This document shows positions 11,007 through 20,570 of a stretch of DNA of 64,000 bases, piece by piece. Source of the stretch: Fagopyrum homotropicum (Eukaryota > Streptophyta > Magnoliopsida > Caryophyllales > Polygonaceae); contig BSWB01000002.1 of the NCBI GenBank assembly GCA_033239125.1, positions 158,582,409 to 158,646,408 on the forward strand, read 5' to 3'. Position 1 is the first letter of the stretch. Each line of letters begins with the position of its first letter. Both the position numbers and the translations under genes were made by a program. A model generated the notes under the pieces. That model saw nothing but the letters and a program-made list of their open reading frames with translations. It had not been told where the DNA came from and did not search any database.

Positions 11007-12420
11007 TGTTGGATTTTCGGTATCCGGTTTTAGACCAAAGGGCCGTAGTCTCACTTATGTGAGTAGACGGTTCTCCCAATTGCCAAACAAATTATATAAT
11101 TATCTTGAACTAAAAACTAGTTATTAACCAAGGGTTTGTAATCTCCACAAAGGAGTAGACAAAACCCAACCAAGAGTTTGTAATCTCCGCAAAGGAGTAG
11201 ACAAAACCCAATCAAGAGTTTGTAGTCTCCAAAGGAGTAGACAAAACTCAACTAAGAGTTTGTAATCTCCACAAAGGAGTAGACAAAACTCAATCAAGAG
11301 TTTGTAGTCTCAAAAGGAGTAGACAAAACTCAAGCAAGAGTTTGTAATCTCCAAAAAGGAGTAGACAAAACTCTGATAGAAGTTAAGTTCAATTACACGT
11401 CTTATAAACCGGTTGTTATATGTTAAAACCATTGACTTGGATACTGTAATGAGTCAGTCATAAATGAATTTTCCTTCTAAGTGTATTCTCCCCTACACCG
11501 GGAATATCCAAATACCTTAGTGGGATAAAACGTTACACGTTACAAAGACTAAGTAAGAGACTTACTTGTCTTACTTTGTAGAAAGGGTATTCCTAGGTTT
11601 TGTCAATACAAAACCAAACTAAGATGGATGCCTATACTTTATCAATACAAAGGAACTATACTGGTCTTTCAAGTTTTGCAAACAAGCTTATAAGAAGGCC
11701 TATCCAATGTCAATACAATGGAACTAGAAGCTTTATTGTTGCAAAAACGAATGTAGAATCAAGTGCAAATGGCTATCCCTTTTATAGGCATAGGGGGCCA
11801 CGGTTTTGGGGAGTTAAAAGCGGTTAAAATCGGTTATGGAAGTTACTTGGAAGTTACTTGGAAGATGGGCCTTGAAGCCCTAGAAAGCCCGAGGCCCGAG
11901 GCCCACATAGGGAGCCCAAAACCGCTCCCCGGAGCTAGCTTAGAGCTAGCTTATTTTTCTTGGTCCAAACACTTCCAATGAGCTTCATTCACTTTAATAT
12001 AGCTAGGGTAAGCTCCAAGATCCTCAAATACTCAATATCTTAGCTCAAGCTAGTGTAGCTCCTTAAGAAGCTCACTAGCTGCTTCATTGACATTCACTAA
12101 GCATTTGAGCTTGGATTGCTCCCAGTTTTTAACCACATATTCTTTAGCCAATATAAGGCCTAAGAACCAAAGGTGTGCCGATAAAATGTGGCTAAAAAGC
12201 CCCAAACGCCGGCCTTCTAAAAGCTAGCACAAGTTGACCTTGTCGTGAATCACCTTGCTTTGATTTGACTCCCCTTATAATACTAGTTGTTCTTAGTGCC
12301 GGTCACTTGTCTTGCCTCCCGCAACCCGGACCATAGTGACACACATGTGAACAACTCATTGCACCTTGTCTCAAGACAAGCTCAACGGTTACAATGAAGA
12401 CTTAGCCCAAATCTCCAACA
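11007..12420. mobile_element. 1.4-kb solo LTR nested in the long LTR
   Basis: 1,414 bp starting TGTTGGATTTTCGG and ending AATCTCCAACA, with 5-bp flanks CGTAG on both sides (11002-11006 and 12421-12425). The empty site is visible in the other family copy near 47048, where GTCCTACGGACTTAC is continuous. TG...CA ends with a 5-bp duplication indicate an LTR. I see no second LTR, primer site or coding domain, hence solo. Confidence 0.75.
11126..11371. repeat. Minisatellite of six about 40-bp units inside the solo LTR
   Basis: Six imperfect units containing GAGTTTGTAATCTCC and AAGGAGTAGACAAAAC, alternating between AATCTCCACAAAGG and AGTCTCCAAAGG variants. Confidence 0.85.
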
Positions 12421-13202
12421 CGTAGGACTTACTTAGCTGCCATCCCTATATTGGGTGTTTGCATGAGTAGTGTGTGCTTTGTATGCTGCTATGATAGCAT
12501 GTGATGTCGTATATACCGACCTATGTTTTATTGATTGCCCCGTATGTATGGCTGTGATAACCTTTCCCCTTCATCCCGCCGTGGAGTCTGGGAGGTTCTC
12601 TTGAGACAGACCAAACCTGGTATACGGAGAGCGCACAACACCACCCCCATAGGGTACACGGGTTGTGTGATCGATTCCACTCCAGATGGCTATCATTCTC
12701 AGAGGCAAGGATGTATCGGTCCTCGTGTCACATATTTTCATATATGTATATATATATATACGATTTGAGTGATAGACTACTATATAAAGAAGATAAAATG
12801 GGTAAATGTGTGAAAGCATGCCGATGTGTTTATCTTCCATGATTGTGTTTGTGCTTATGCATTACCTCATATATGTATGGTTAGCTAACGGTTTCATACC
12901 GTGTTGTAGATGTTTACAGGTTAGCCGCTGCTAAGTGATCTGGCAGGGTGACAGGCCGAGGAGTCTCGTACATTAGGTGGTTGGTTTGGGTTTGTTGTGT
13001 TCCCCTCCTATGTGAGGATGTTCTTTTGTACCTCCTGTGTGAGGTTGTCGTTTTATATACTCGGCTATGTTGTTGTTTACTTTGGGTTGTATAGTTTATA
13101 CTGTTTTATGTATTTTGTTTTATATCTGTCAGTGTCATGTTGTAAGGTCCAGTGAACTTCTTGTCAGGCTAGGGTCAGGATCCATTGTGAGATCCTAGCC
13201 CA

Positions 13203-15719
13203 ATTGAGAAGCATCTTACCCTTGATCTAAACTTAAAGATGAACCTGCTCATAACTAACCTTGCTCAACTTTTCAAGGATTCTCGGTCTAAATACGGCGA
13301 TCAATGCACCTCTTTTTTCTTCAAAAAAATAACTGCTAGAAGAGCGGCATATCAGATCAAAACTCTCCATGACCCCAACAACCCTGCCGATGGGCCCACA
13401 CACAATCCCTCAATTATAGCCTTCATCCTTCTGAATCACTTCTCTGAAATTCTACACCCTTCATCGATCCACAACCCACTTAGTATATTCACTGCTTGCA
13501 ACCTGCCATCCATTACCCCGGAGGACAAAATCGATCTTTGCAAATCATTCACTAAAGATGACATAAAACAAATCCTCTTTCATACGGGTGATCAGAAGGC
13601 CCCTGGCCCGGATGACTACAATGCCTTCTTCTTCAAATCTACTTGGAATACTACGGGGGATGACTTTTCGAATGCCATTCTGGACTTCTTCCGTTTGGGC
13701 TCCTTCTCCAGCCGGTTGAACCACACCTCTATCTCCCTGATTGCAAAGTGCCCTAATCCCACGATGGCTTCGGACTTTAGGCACATCTCCTGCTGTAATA
13801 CATCTTACAAGGTTATTGCGAAGCTCTTGGCTAATAGACTCAACTCCATTCTTCCTTCAATTATCGGCCGGTACCAAAGAGACTTCGTCAAGGGGTGATC
13901 CATCAAACATAACATCCTGATTTGTCAAGAGCTTTTCAAGAAGTACAACCATAGTCCTATATCTCCAAGATATGCTCTAAAAGTGGATATTTCTAAAGCT
14001 TTTGACACCATTGATCACAAGTTCATCCTTAACTGCTTGAGAAGAATGGAGTTTCCTGAAAAGTTTGTTCAGTTGATTGGCTGTTGTATCACCTCTCCTA
14101 CCTACTCTATCAACCTTAACGGTTCTCTCCATAGGTTCTTTAAGGGCTCCCGTGGGATCCAGCAAGGTTGCCCACTCTCCCCTCCCCTCTTCACCATTTC
14201 CATGGAGGTCCTCTCCTCGATGCTAACCACAAACACCACAAACCCAGACTTCAATCCCCATCAAATATGTGCCTCCCCTCGCCTCACCCACCTTTGTTTT
14301 GCTGACGATTTGCTACTTTTTTGCAGGGGTGATCTCACTTCTCTTAACATCCTACAGGACACTTTGGCTCACTTCGGCCGCTACTCGGGTTTGCTCATCA
14401 ACCCTTCTAAGTCGGCGCTCTTCACTGGCGGTCTCCCTTCCAATGCTAGCGCCCTTCTCGCTGAGGGTTCCGGAGTGCTCCTTGGTGCTCTCCCTTTCAT
14501 CTATTTTGGCGTTCCTATTGGCAGTAAGCGTCTAAATATTCGTGACTTCTCTCCCCTCATAACAAAGATCACTGCAAAGATAAACTCTTGGTGCTCTCCC
14601 TTTCTTATGCGGGTAGAAAGAAAGTCATTGCCTCTATTCTCATGTCTATCCATCTCTACTGGTGCAATGTTCTTCCCATACCTATGATGATTATCCAAAG
14701 AATCGAGGGGCGATGCAGTCCTTCTTATGGTCGGGAAAGGCCTCTAGCGCTAGATCGTTGGTTGCTTGGAATTCTATTTGTAGATCCTATGATGATGGTG
14801 GTCTGAACTTCAATCTCTCATGGAACAAATCCTCCATCTCTAGACTTATTTTCGACCATGACCGCTGCAACCCAAATGACAATCTCTGGTGCGAATGGAC
14901 TAACAGCAACATCCTAAAAGGTGCATCCATTTGGTCTTACCCTGCCTCCTACAAGCACAACTACACCTAGAGCTCAATCATCAAGATCAGAGACGAAATC
15001 CTCGAGGCTACATCCAGACAGAACTTCCTCATGCTCTCCGGTACCGATGGGTACTTCAAGACCTCGGTTGTATACGGTTTCTTCAGAACGCCGTTTGTTC
15101 CCCACTCCCAGTACAACCTCAGCATCATCTGGAAAGGGTTAAACATTCCAAAGTGCAGTTTTATTACCTGGATGGCCAGCCTACAACGCCTCCCCACCCT
15201 CTCGAAGCTGTCCAATTGGAACATTGTTCAAAATGACACTTGCAAACTATGCAACAACCACTCTGAAGACGAGAATCACCTCTTCCACCTCTGTAGCTAT
15301 TCATCCCTTGCCCTTGACCTTATTTCTAGATGGACAAGAATTCCTTCCCCTCTCCCCTATAGACACAACATTTGGAATTGGTTGCGTTCCCTGAAGCCTT
15401 GTAAGAAGGACCTCATCACCCACCTTAGGATCTCCTCTATCACGAGTTTCATTTACTTCGTGTGGAAAGCTAGGAACAACCTTATCTACAATGGCAGCAC
15501 TACTCACCCCTCTACATGTGCAAAGAATGCCATTAGTGCCACCAAAACCTTCGCTGCGTTCTCTTGGAAAGATCGATCCTCCAACTCTATAATGTGGGCA
15601 AGCATTCTGGGCATTCATTTTGACTAGTACCTTGTTGTTTTCTTTTCTAATGGTCTAGTAGACCCTCCTCTGTAAATTCTTGTAACTTATATAAAAATTT
15701 GTTCAAAAAAAAAAAAAAA
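13203..15719 (+). mobile_element. 5'-truncated LINE with RT and zf-RVT (+ strand)
   Basis: Begins inside ORF2 at the GDQC..FFFK block, continues through the RT (SKAFDTIDHKFI, QGCPLSPPLF, catalytic FADD in CFADDLLLFCRGD) and the C-terminal CKLC...H zf-RVT region. It ends ILGIHFD plus a 3' UTR and a poly-A tail at 15704-15719. A TGA at 13896-13898 interrupts the frame before SIKHN, and further frameshifts occur near 14590-14700 and 14968. No endonuclease domain. No clear target-site duplication: the left neighbour is the truncated LTR, the right neighbour other LINE-like DNA. Confidence 0.85.
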
Positions 15720-15720
15720 A

Positions 15721-17181
15721 GCTTCTGAAACCATGGAATCAAATGAATTTGATGTTGTTGTTTCAACCAAAACCCTTGTCATCCCCCCTAGTGCTACTAC
15801 TGCGGTTGAAACTCTTGCTACAAAAATATCCAGTGATGTTATTGCTGAGGTTCTAACCCCTAATGATGCAAACAAAAACTCTTGCTTGGAGTCTTCAGTC
15901 CCTCTTACTGTCTCAAAGCTTAAGATGAAGACAAGAATCTGAAGAAGGACATATCTAAACATAACTTTAGTGAGATGGAAGAAAGTGAACCATCCCCTAC
16001 TGATCCACCTCATACTGAGAGAGAGCTTACTGTTGAAAAATTTAATGTATATCTCTTCAAAGATGGCAACATTCCTGAGGAGTTGAAGCCTGGTGGCTTT
16101 GACTGTTCCTTTTACTCAATCAAGACCAATAGCACTGTTAACAAATTGATGGATGCGATGGAGGTTAATCAATCCTCTGCCAAGTCTTATTCGAGCCTCG
16201 TGAAGAGGCAAGGGGTACTCATCAATTTACATCCTCCAAGCTGAAGGGAACCAAAAAACAGAAGTTTATGTGATTTTATGATAATATTCTCCCTTGTATT
16301 TTTCTGGCTTTTCTCTGTTTTTCCTACCAATTGTTGTTGCTTCTTCCATGTTTGCTTACTGAATTTGTTTCCCTTCTTAATTGTAATCTGTCTCTCTTGC
16401 TGCCCATCTGTAGTAAGTTTTTCTCTAGTAAGACTACTCATGTCAGCTCCTTGTGCTCTCTAAATCTGCTCTCTCTATCCTGGGATTTACTCTCTGACTG
16501 GCATATATTATATTTTGTAAACATCTTATTATTTTTCTTATGCCCTACAACAGGTGGTTAAGCCCTCTTCTCCACTGTTTTATATGCGCTTACCTTACTG
16601 TCTTCAAATGATAACCCCTCCATGTGCATGAACTTGAACCCTATTTCCCCTTATGGTGCTACACCTTTAAAATTATCTAATTGCACTAAACATCTCTCAT
16701 ACAGGTCTTTGCTTGCTTCTCCTTTTGTTTGTTTTGTTTGCAGGTTCACCTATTTTTGCGATGATCGTCCACCTCTCCAGCGATGGCCCCTTGCCTTCAT
16801 GATGTCGCCCCTGTCGTTTTACCAAAGCATTTGCTTCTCTTTTAAAACAATCTTAGCTCCTTTGGCTACTGTACACTACATCCGAATAACCTCTACGAAC
16901 AACATTATGCTAAATTATGCTCCAGCTGCTTGTAATTTTGTTACAAATCAAGCTCTGATTGTACCTCTATTGTATGTCCTATACGCTCTTTCCACTAAAC
17001 TCTACATAACTAAGGATAAACTTGTTAAACTTAGCAACTTCTCAACTTTATTCCTTAGCTTGATTTTGATTTGTGTTTCATTACCCTTATTAATAAGAAT
17101 CCATTGCAAATGATAAATAAACATTATCACCCTTTTACCATAAATCATAGAATGTTATACAAATTTAATCTAAAAGCGAAT
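15721..17181 (+). mobile_element. Probable 5' part of an RNase H-type LINE (ORF1 remnant and linker)
   Basis: 15733-16242 reads, across one frameshift near 15935, as an acidic and lysine-rich protein tail (SNEFDVVVSTKTLVIPP; later EELKPGGFDCSFYS) ending in TGA. It is followed by about 900 bases of T-rich non-coding DNA. The CACTA element starts at 17182, and the LINE ORF2 starts about 110 bases after the CACTA ends. I infer that this is ORF1 and linker of that LINE, split by the CACTA. The ORF1 assignment is not by recognised domain. Confidence 0.35.
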
Positions 17182-17525
17182 CACTACTAGAAACGCTGAC
17201 CATATGCGACGCATTTCTTTCGACACTATGCCAATGTGTCGCAAAAAATTTGCATCCGCAAAACCCTCGCTAAATTGCGACACCTTAAGGTGTCGCAATT
17301 GTCTGACACAAAAAGGTGTCGCAAATGGCAGTATTTGAGACACGTTAGTGAGTCGCAAATCTCGGACACATGTATGTGTCGCAAATGGCACAAAAAAAGA
17401 CACTTTAAGGTGTCGCAAATGACACAAATACAGACAAATTTGTGTGTCGCAAATGACACAAATAGCGACACCTTTGATTGTCGCTTTTTTATTTTATTTC
17501 AACGACACTATAAGGTGTCGCAATA
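17182..17525. repeat. Left subterminal repeats of the CACTA
   Basis: Repeated GTGTCGCAAATG and GACAC motifs in both orientations, including the perfect palindrome GCGACACCTTAAGGTGTCGC at 17277-17296. In En/Spm elements such arrays bind TNPA. Confidence 0.8.
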
Positions 17526-17983
17526 TTAAAATCCAAATTCTCAAAACTGAATATTAGGTTACGCTGTTCCGTATTGTCTTCACGCCTCATAAATTTCGTC
17601 TCTCTCAATCCAAATCCGGGAATCGGATGTGCTCGCTTCAAGGTTCTCTATTCTTTCTCTCTTCTTTAAGTTTACTCTCTCTCTCTTCTCAAATCTTATG
17701 GATTTCCTGTGAGCTGGATTGTTCCAATACGAGGTAGAAGAAGAAAATTCAAAGAATGCTCTTCTAGAAGTGTAATTTGTTTCATGTCATTAGAACAAAG
17801 TCTGCATCCAATGCTCAATCCCTTTGTACAAAAAGTTAATGTCAATTGTTTGCCCCCCTTTCATGTTTCTGTTTATTTTTCTCTTGTCTTAGATATTGCC
17901 CTCTGTATATCAATATTATTGCATAATTGTAGGTTAATTCGTCTTGTTAGTATTTAATGTTGTTATAATTATGCTTTACAGGT

Positions 17984-19708
17984 ATGGATACAAGTTGGAT
18001 TGATTTGTCAAATAGTCATCCAATGTATCTTAATGGTGTTCAAAAGTTTTTGGAGTTGGCAAAGGAAAATCTCGTCGAAGGTAGAACGCGATGTCCATGC
18101 AAAAGATGTATGGTGGATAAGTGGCTACCCATAAATGAGGTGGAAGAACATCTCTTGTTCAAAGGTTTTGACAAATCTTACAAGAATTGGATTCATCATG
18201 GAAAAGGAGATATGCTACCACGTATGTTGGGGCATGACATACGAAGCACTAATCAAGGATCTCTTGAGAGTCAACAAGAATCAATGATGGGTCAAGATGA
18301 TATGGGGGGATTATTAAGTGCGGTTTTCGGTCCGAATATTTCTCATGCTCAAAATGTGTTTATGGAATCGGATGCCGAAGTGCAAGAGCTTGCAGATGAG
18401 CAATCAGATGATGAAGGTCAAGATCCGAATGAAATGCCAGACGAAGAAAATGATAAGTATAAAAAGTTATTAGAATCTGTTGATGAGGAACTCTATGAAG
18501 GTTGTGAATCCTTTTCAAAATTGTCATTTATATTGCACTTGTTTCACCTCAAAGTTATGTCTCATTGGAGTGCCGAGTCGTTTAATATGTTGCTCAAACT
18601 TCTTGGTGACGCCTTTCCTCAAATCACGAAATTTCCATCGTCTTATTATGAGGGAAAGAAAATGATAAATGATTTGGGTCTTGGATATGAAAAAATCCAC
18701 GCATGTCCAAATGATTGTGTTCTGTATTGGGGTAATCTATTGGAAAAAGAGAGTTGTCCAACCTGTGGAACCTCTAGATGGAAGAAGGCGACTAGAAAAG
18801 AGGGCAATGGGGAAAATGAGGTTGTCAAGAAGGGTGAGCCTGCGAAGGTTTTGCGTTATTTTCCTTTAATTCCAAGATTAAAAAGGATTTACATGTCAAG
18901 AAAAACAGCAAAAGACATGAGATGGCATCATGAGGATCGTGTGAAAGATGGAAAATTAAGGCATCCTGTTGATGCGCTAGCATGGAAAGATTTTGAGGTA
19001 AGATATCCTGATTTTGCTTCTGAACCGCGTAATGTCAGATTAGGTCTTGCTACAGATGGCTTCAATCCTTATCGTCTCATGAGTATGACTTACAGTACTT
19101 GGCCAATAATATTGATTCCTTATAATTTGCCACCGTGTCTAGTTATGAAGCCATCCTCATTTATCCTCTCCATGATCATTCCCGGAAAATCAAGTCCTGG
19201 CAACAACATTGACGTATATCTCCAACCAGTATTACATGAGTTCAATTTATTGTGGGAAGGGGTTCGTGTTATTGATTCATATGCTAAAGAGTGGTTCATG
19301 ATGCGAGCTGCTTTGATGTGGACTATTAATGATTTTCCTACACTCGCAATGTTAGCTGGTTGGAGTACTAGAGGATATAATGCTTGCCCTTCATGTACGA
19401 ACTCTACTCATTCATATAGATTTGCTAACAAAATCTGTTATCCTGGATGTCGAAGATGGTTAGAGGATGATGACCCAGATCGATCTCGAGGTGACTTGTT
19501 CGATGGAACGGAAGAACATCGCCATCCTCCCATTCCAGCAACGGGGACATATATTCTAAGGCAACAAGAAATAATCAAATATGTATATGGTAAACCAAAA
19601 AAGGAGTCGAAGAGAAAGAGAAAGTCTCAAGATGTCAACACATCCAATGATAGAGGTGATGCCGGTGATGAGAGAATTCAACCATGTCATCCTCGTACGC
19701 GTTGCTAA
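17984..19708 (+). CDS. TNPD-like CACTA transposase, C-terminally truncated
   Basis: 574-codon frame. Residues 4-75 form the transposase-associated domain (TSWIDLSNSHPMYLNGVQKF, then CPCKRCMVDKW). Residues about 160-520 match Tnp2/Transposase_21: MSRKTAKDMRWHHEDR near 300, IPGKSSPGNNIDVYLQP near 400, then TINDFPTLAMLAGWSTRGY and a CPSC. Full TNPD proteins are usually 800-1,200 residues. Here the frame turns into a short unrelated tail (QPCHPRTRC) just where TNPA-like coding begins in another frame at about 19690, so a deletion has joined TNPD to TNPA. The start ATG follows a TTTACAG acceptor-like site at 17973-17982, so an upstream non-coding exon is possible. The product would act in the nucleus on the element ends but lacks its C-terminal half. 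Confidence 0.85.
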   Translation: MDTSWIDLSNSHPMYLNGVQKFLELAKENLVEGRTRCPCKRCMVDKWLPINEVEEHLLFKGFDKSYKNWIHHGKGDMLPRMLGHDIRSTNQGSLESQQESMMGQDDMGGLLSAVFGPNISHAQNVFMESDAEVQELADEQSDDEGQDPNEMPDEENDKYKKLLESVDEELYEGCESFSKLSFILHLFHLKVMSHWSAESFNMLLKLLGDAFPQITKFPSSYYEGKKMINDLGLGYEKIHACPNDCVLYWGNLLEKESCPTCGTSRWKKATRKEGNGENEVVKKGEPAKVLRYFPLIPRLKRIYMSRKTAKDMRWHHEDRVKDGKLRHPVDALAWKDFEVRYPDFASEPRNVRLGLATDGFNPYRLMSMTYSTWPIILIPYNLPPCLVMKPSSFILSMIIPGKSSPGNNIDVYLQPVLHEFNLLWEGVRVIDSYAKEWFMMRAALMWTINDFPTLAMLAGWSTRGYNACPSCTNSTHSYRFANKICYPGCRRWLEDDDPDRSRGDLFDGTEEHRHPPIPATGTYILRQQEIIKYVYGKPKKESKRKRKSQDVNTSNDRGDAGDERIQPCHPRTRC

Positions 19709-19859
19709 ATTTTATAGGAATTACAAATACAAATTGAAGAGGCAGAAGTTTAATCCTCAGTCTAGGACAAAGGAGCAAATTTGCAACGATGTGCCTCATG
19801 GACAAGACCGAAATGAATGGATGCGTCTAGTTGAAAGTTGGTATTCAGAGAAAAACAAG

Positions 19860-20557
19860 GTATTAATTTCATTCTATAGGAATTACCTTTTATTTTATTT
19901 CTACTTCAGTTGTTAATTTCTTTACTGTTAAACTTACTTGTTTGCTGTTGTATACTTGTACTGGTTTCATATGCTTGTATGTGTATCCTGTAAACCTGTG
20001 CATTTCTACTGATGTTTCTATCATTGAGAAGTTGACATTCCTTTGTAATGGTTTCATATACTTGTACTAGAGAATCTAATTTATATTGCCATGACTGGCT
20101 TATCAAGAAATACTAAGTTCTTCAGTTGCATTTAAGGATTATCACTTAATTGTAAATTAAGTAAAACCCATCTTATCAAAGTAGAATTGAAAAACAGGGA
20201 CATGAATGCATGATTATGGAAAGAATCTCCACTAATAATATAAATAAATTCAGAGGCACTAACCTTGGACATTTCAGAAGAACAAAGAGCCTGCTCGTAC
20301 TTTGGTAGTCTGTTGTGAGGAGAAGGAACAAATATGTACAACAACCTCTTGCTATTTCAATAGCTACAGAGCTTTAGGAACCTTATTTGAAAATTAAAAA
20401 CTATAGATTTAAGAAGGACATTGAAAAAAATTGTGATTTTTTCAGCTCAACTAAAAAATGGAAGCATTTAGAAGCAAACGGTGTACACTAAAAACGAATA
20501 AAGATAAGCTTTATTTTACTTAGTAGTGTAGCTGCAAAGATGATGTAGTACCTATGG
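19860..20557. other. TNPA intron 1, left part
   Basis: No gene recognised. Contains two copies of a TGGTTTCATATNCTTGTA-like string near 19965 and 20047. The minus strand at 20260-20345 reads YIFVPSPHNRLPKYEQAL before a donor-like AAG/GTTAGT, which could be a captured exon fragment, but I cannot identify it. Confidence 0.3.
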
Positions 20558-20570
20558 TTGATGGATTATT

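Larger units (their letters stand above)
9693..13202 (+). mobile_element. Long LTR (2.1-kb family), + copy, with nested solo LTR
   Basis: 9693-11006 and 12426-13202 are, in reverse complement, nearly the same sequence as 46237-48367, whose ends are defined. This copy begins TGTAATAGCTAGG after GGTGA. A TATA motif (CTATAAATAG, about 10212) shows transcription to the right. A 1,414-bp element splits it at 11007-12420. The last about 37 bases of the LTR, including the GGGTGTTACA end, are missing; a LINE begins exactly where it stops. Reading frames inside it are not conserved coding sequence. Confidence 0.75.

Noticed and set aside
11126..11371. Possible CRISPR-like array of regularly spaced repeats
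   Set aside because: Units are adjacent without unique spacers, and the DNA is plant nuclear; it is a minisatellite within an LTR.
16278..17113. Hydrophobic ORFs that look like membrane segments
   Set aside because: The stretch is T-rich non-coding linker; the leucine and phenylalanine runs come from composition, and no frame is continuous or conserved.
17226..17529. ORFs of 81-97 codons on both strands with repeated C..H patterns resembling zinc fingers
   Set aside because: They are translations of the CACTA subterminal GTGTCGCAAAT repeats, which are non-coding binding-site arrays.
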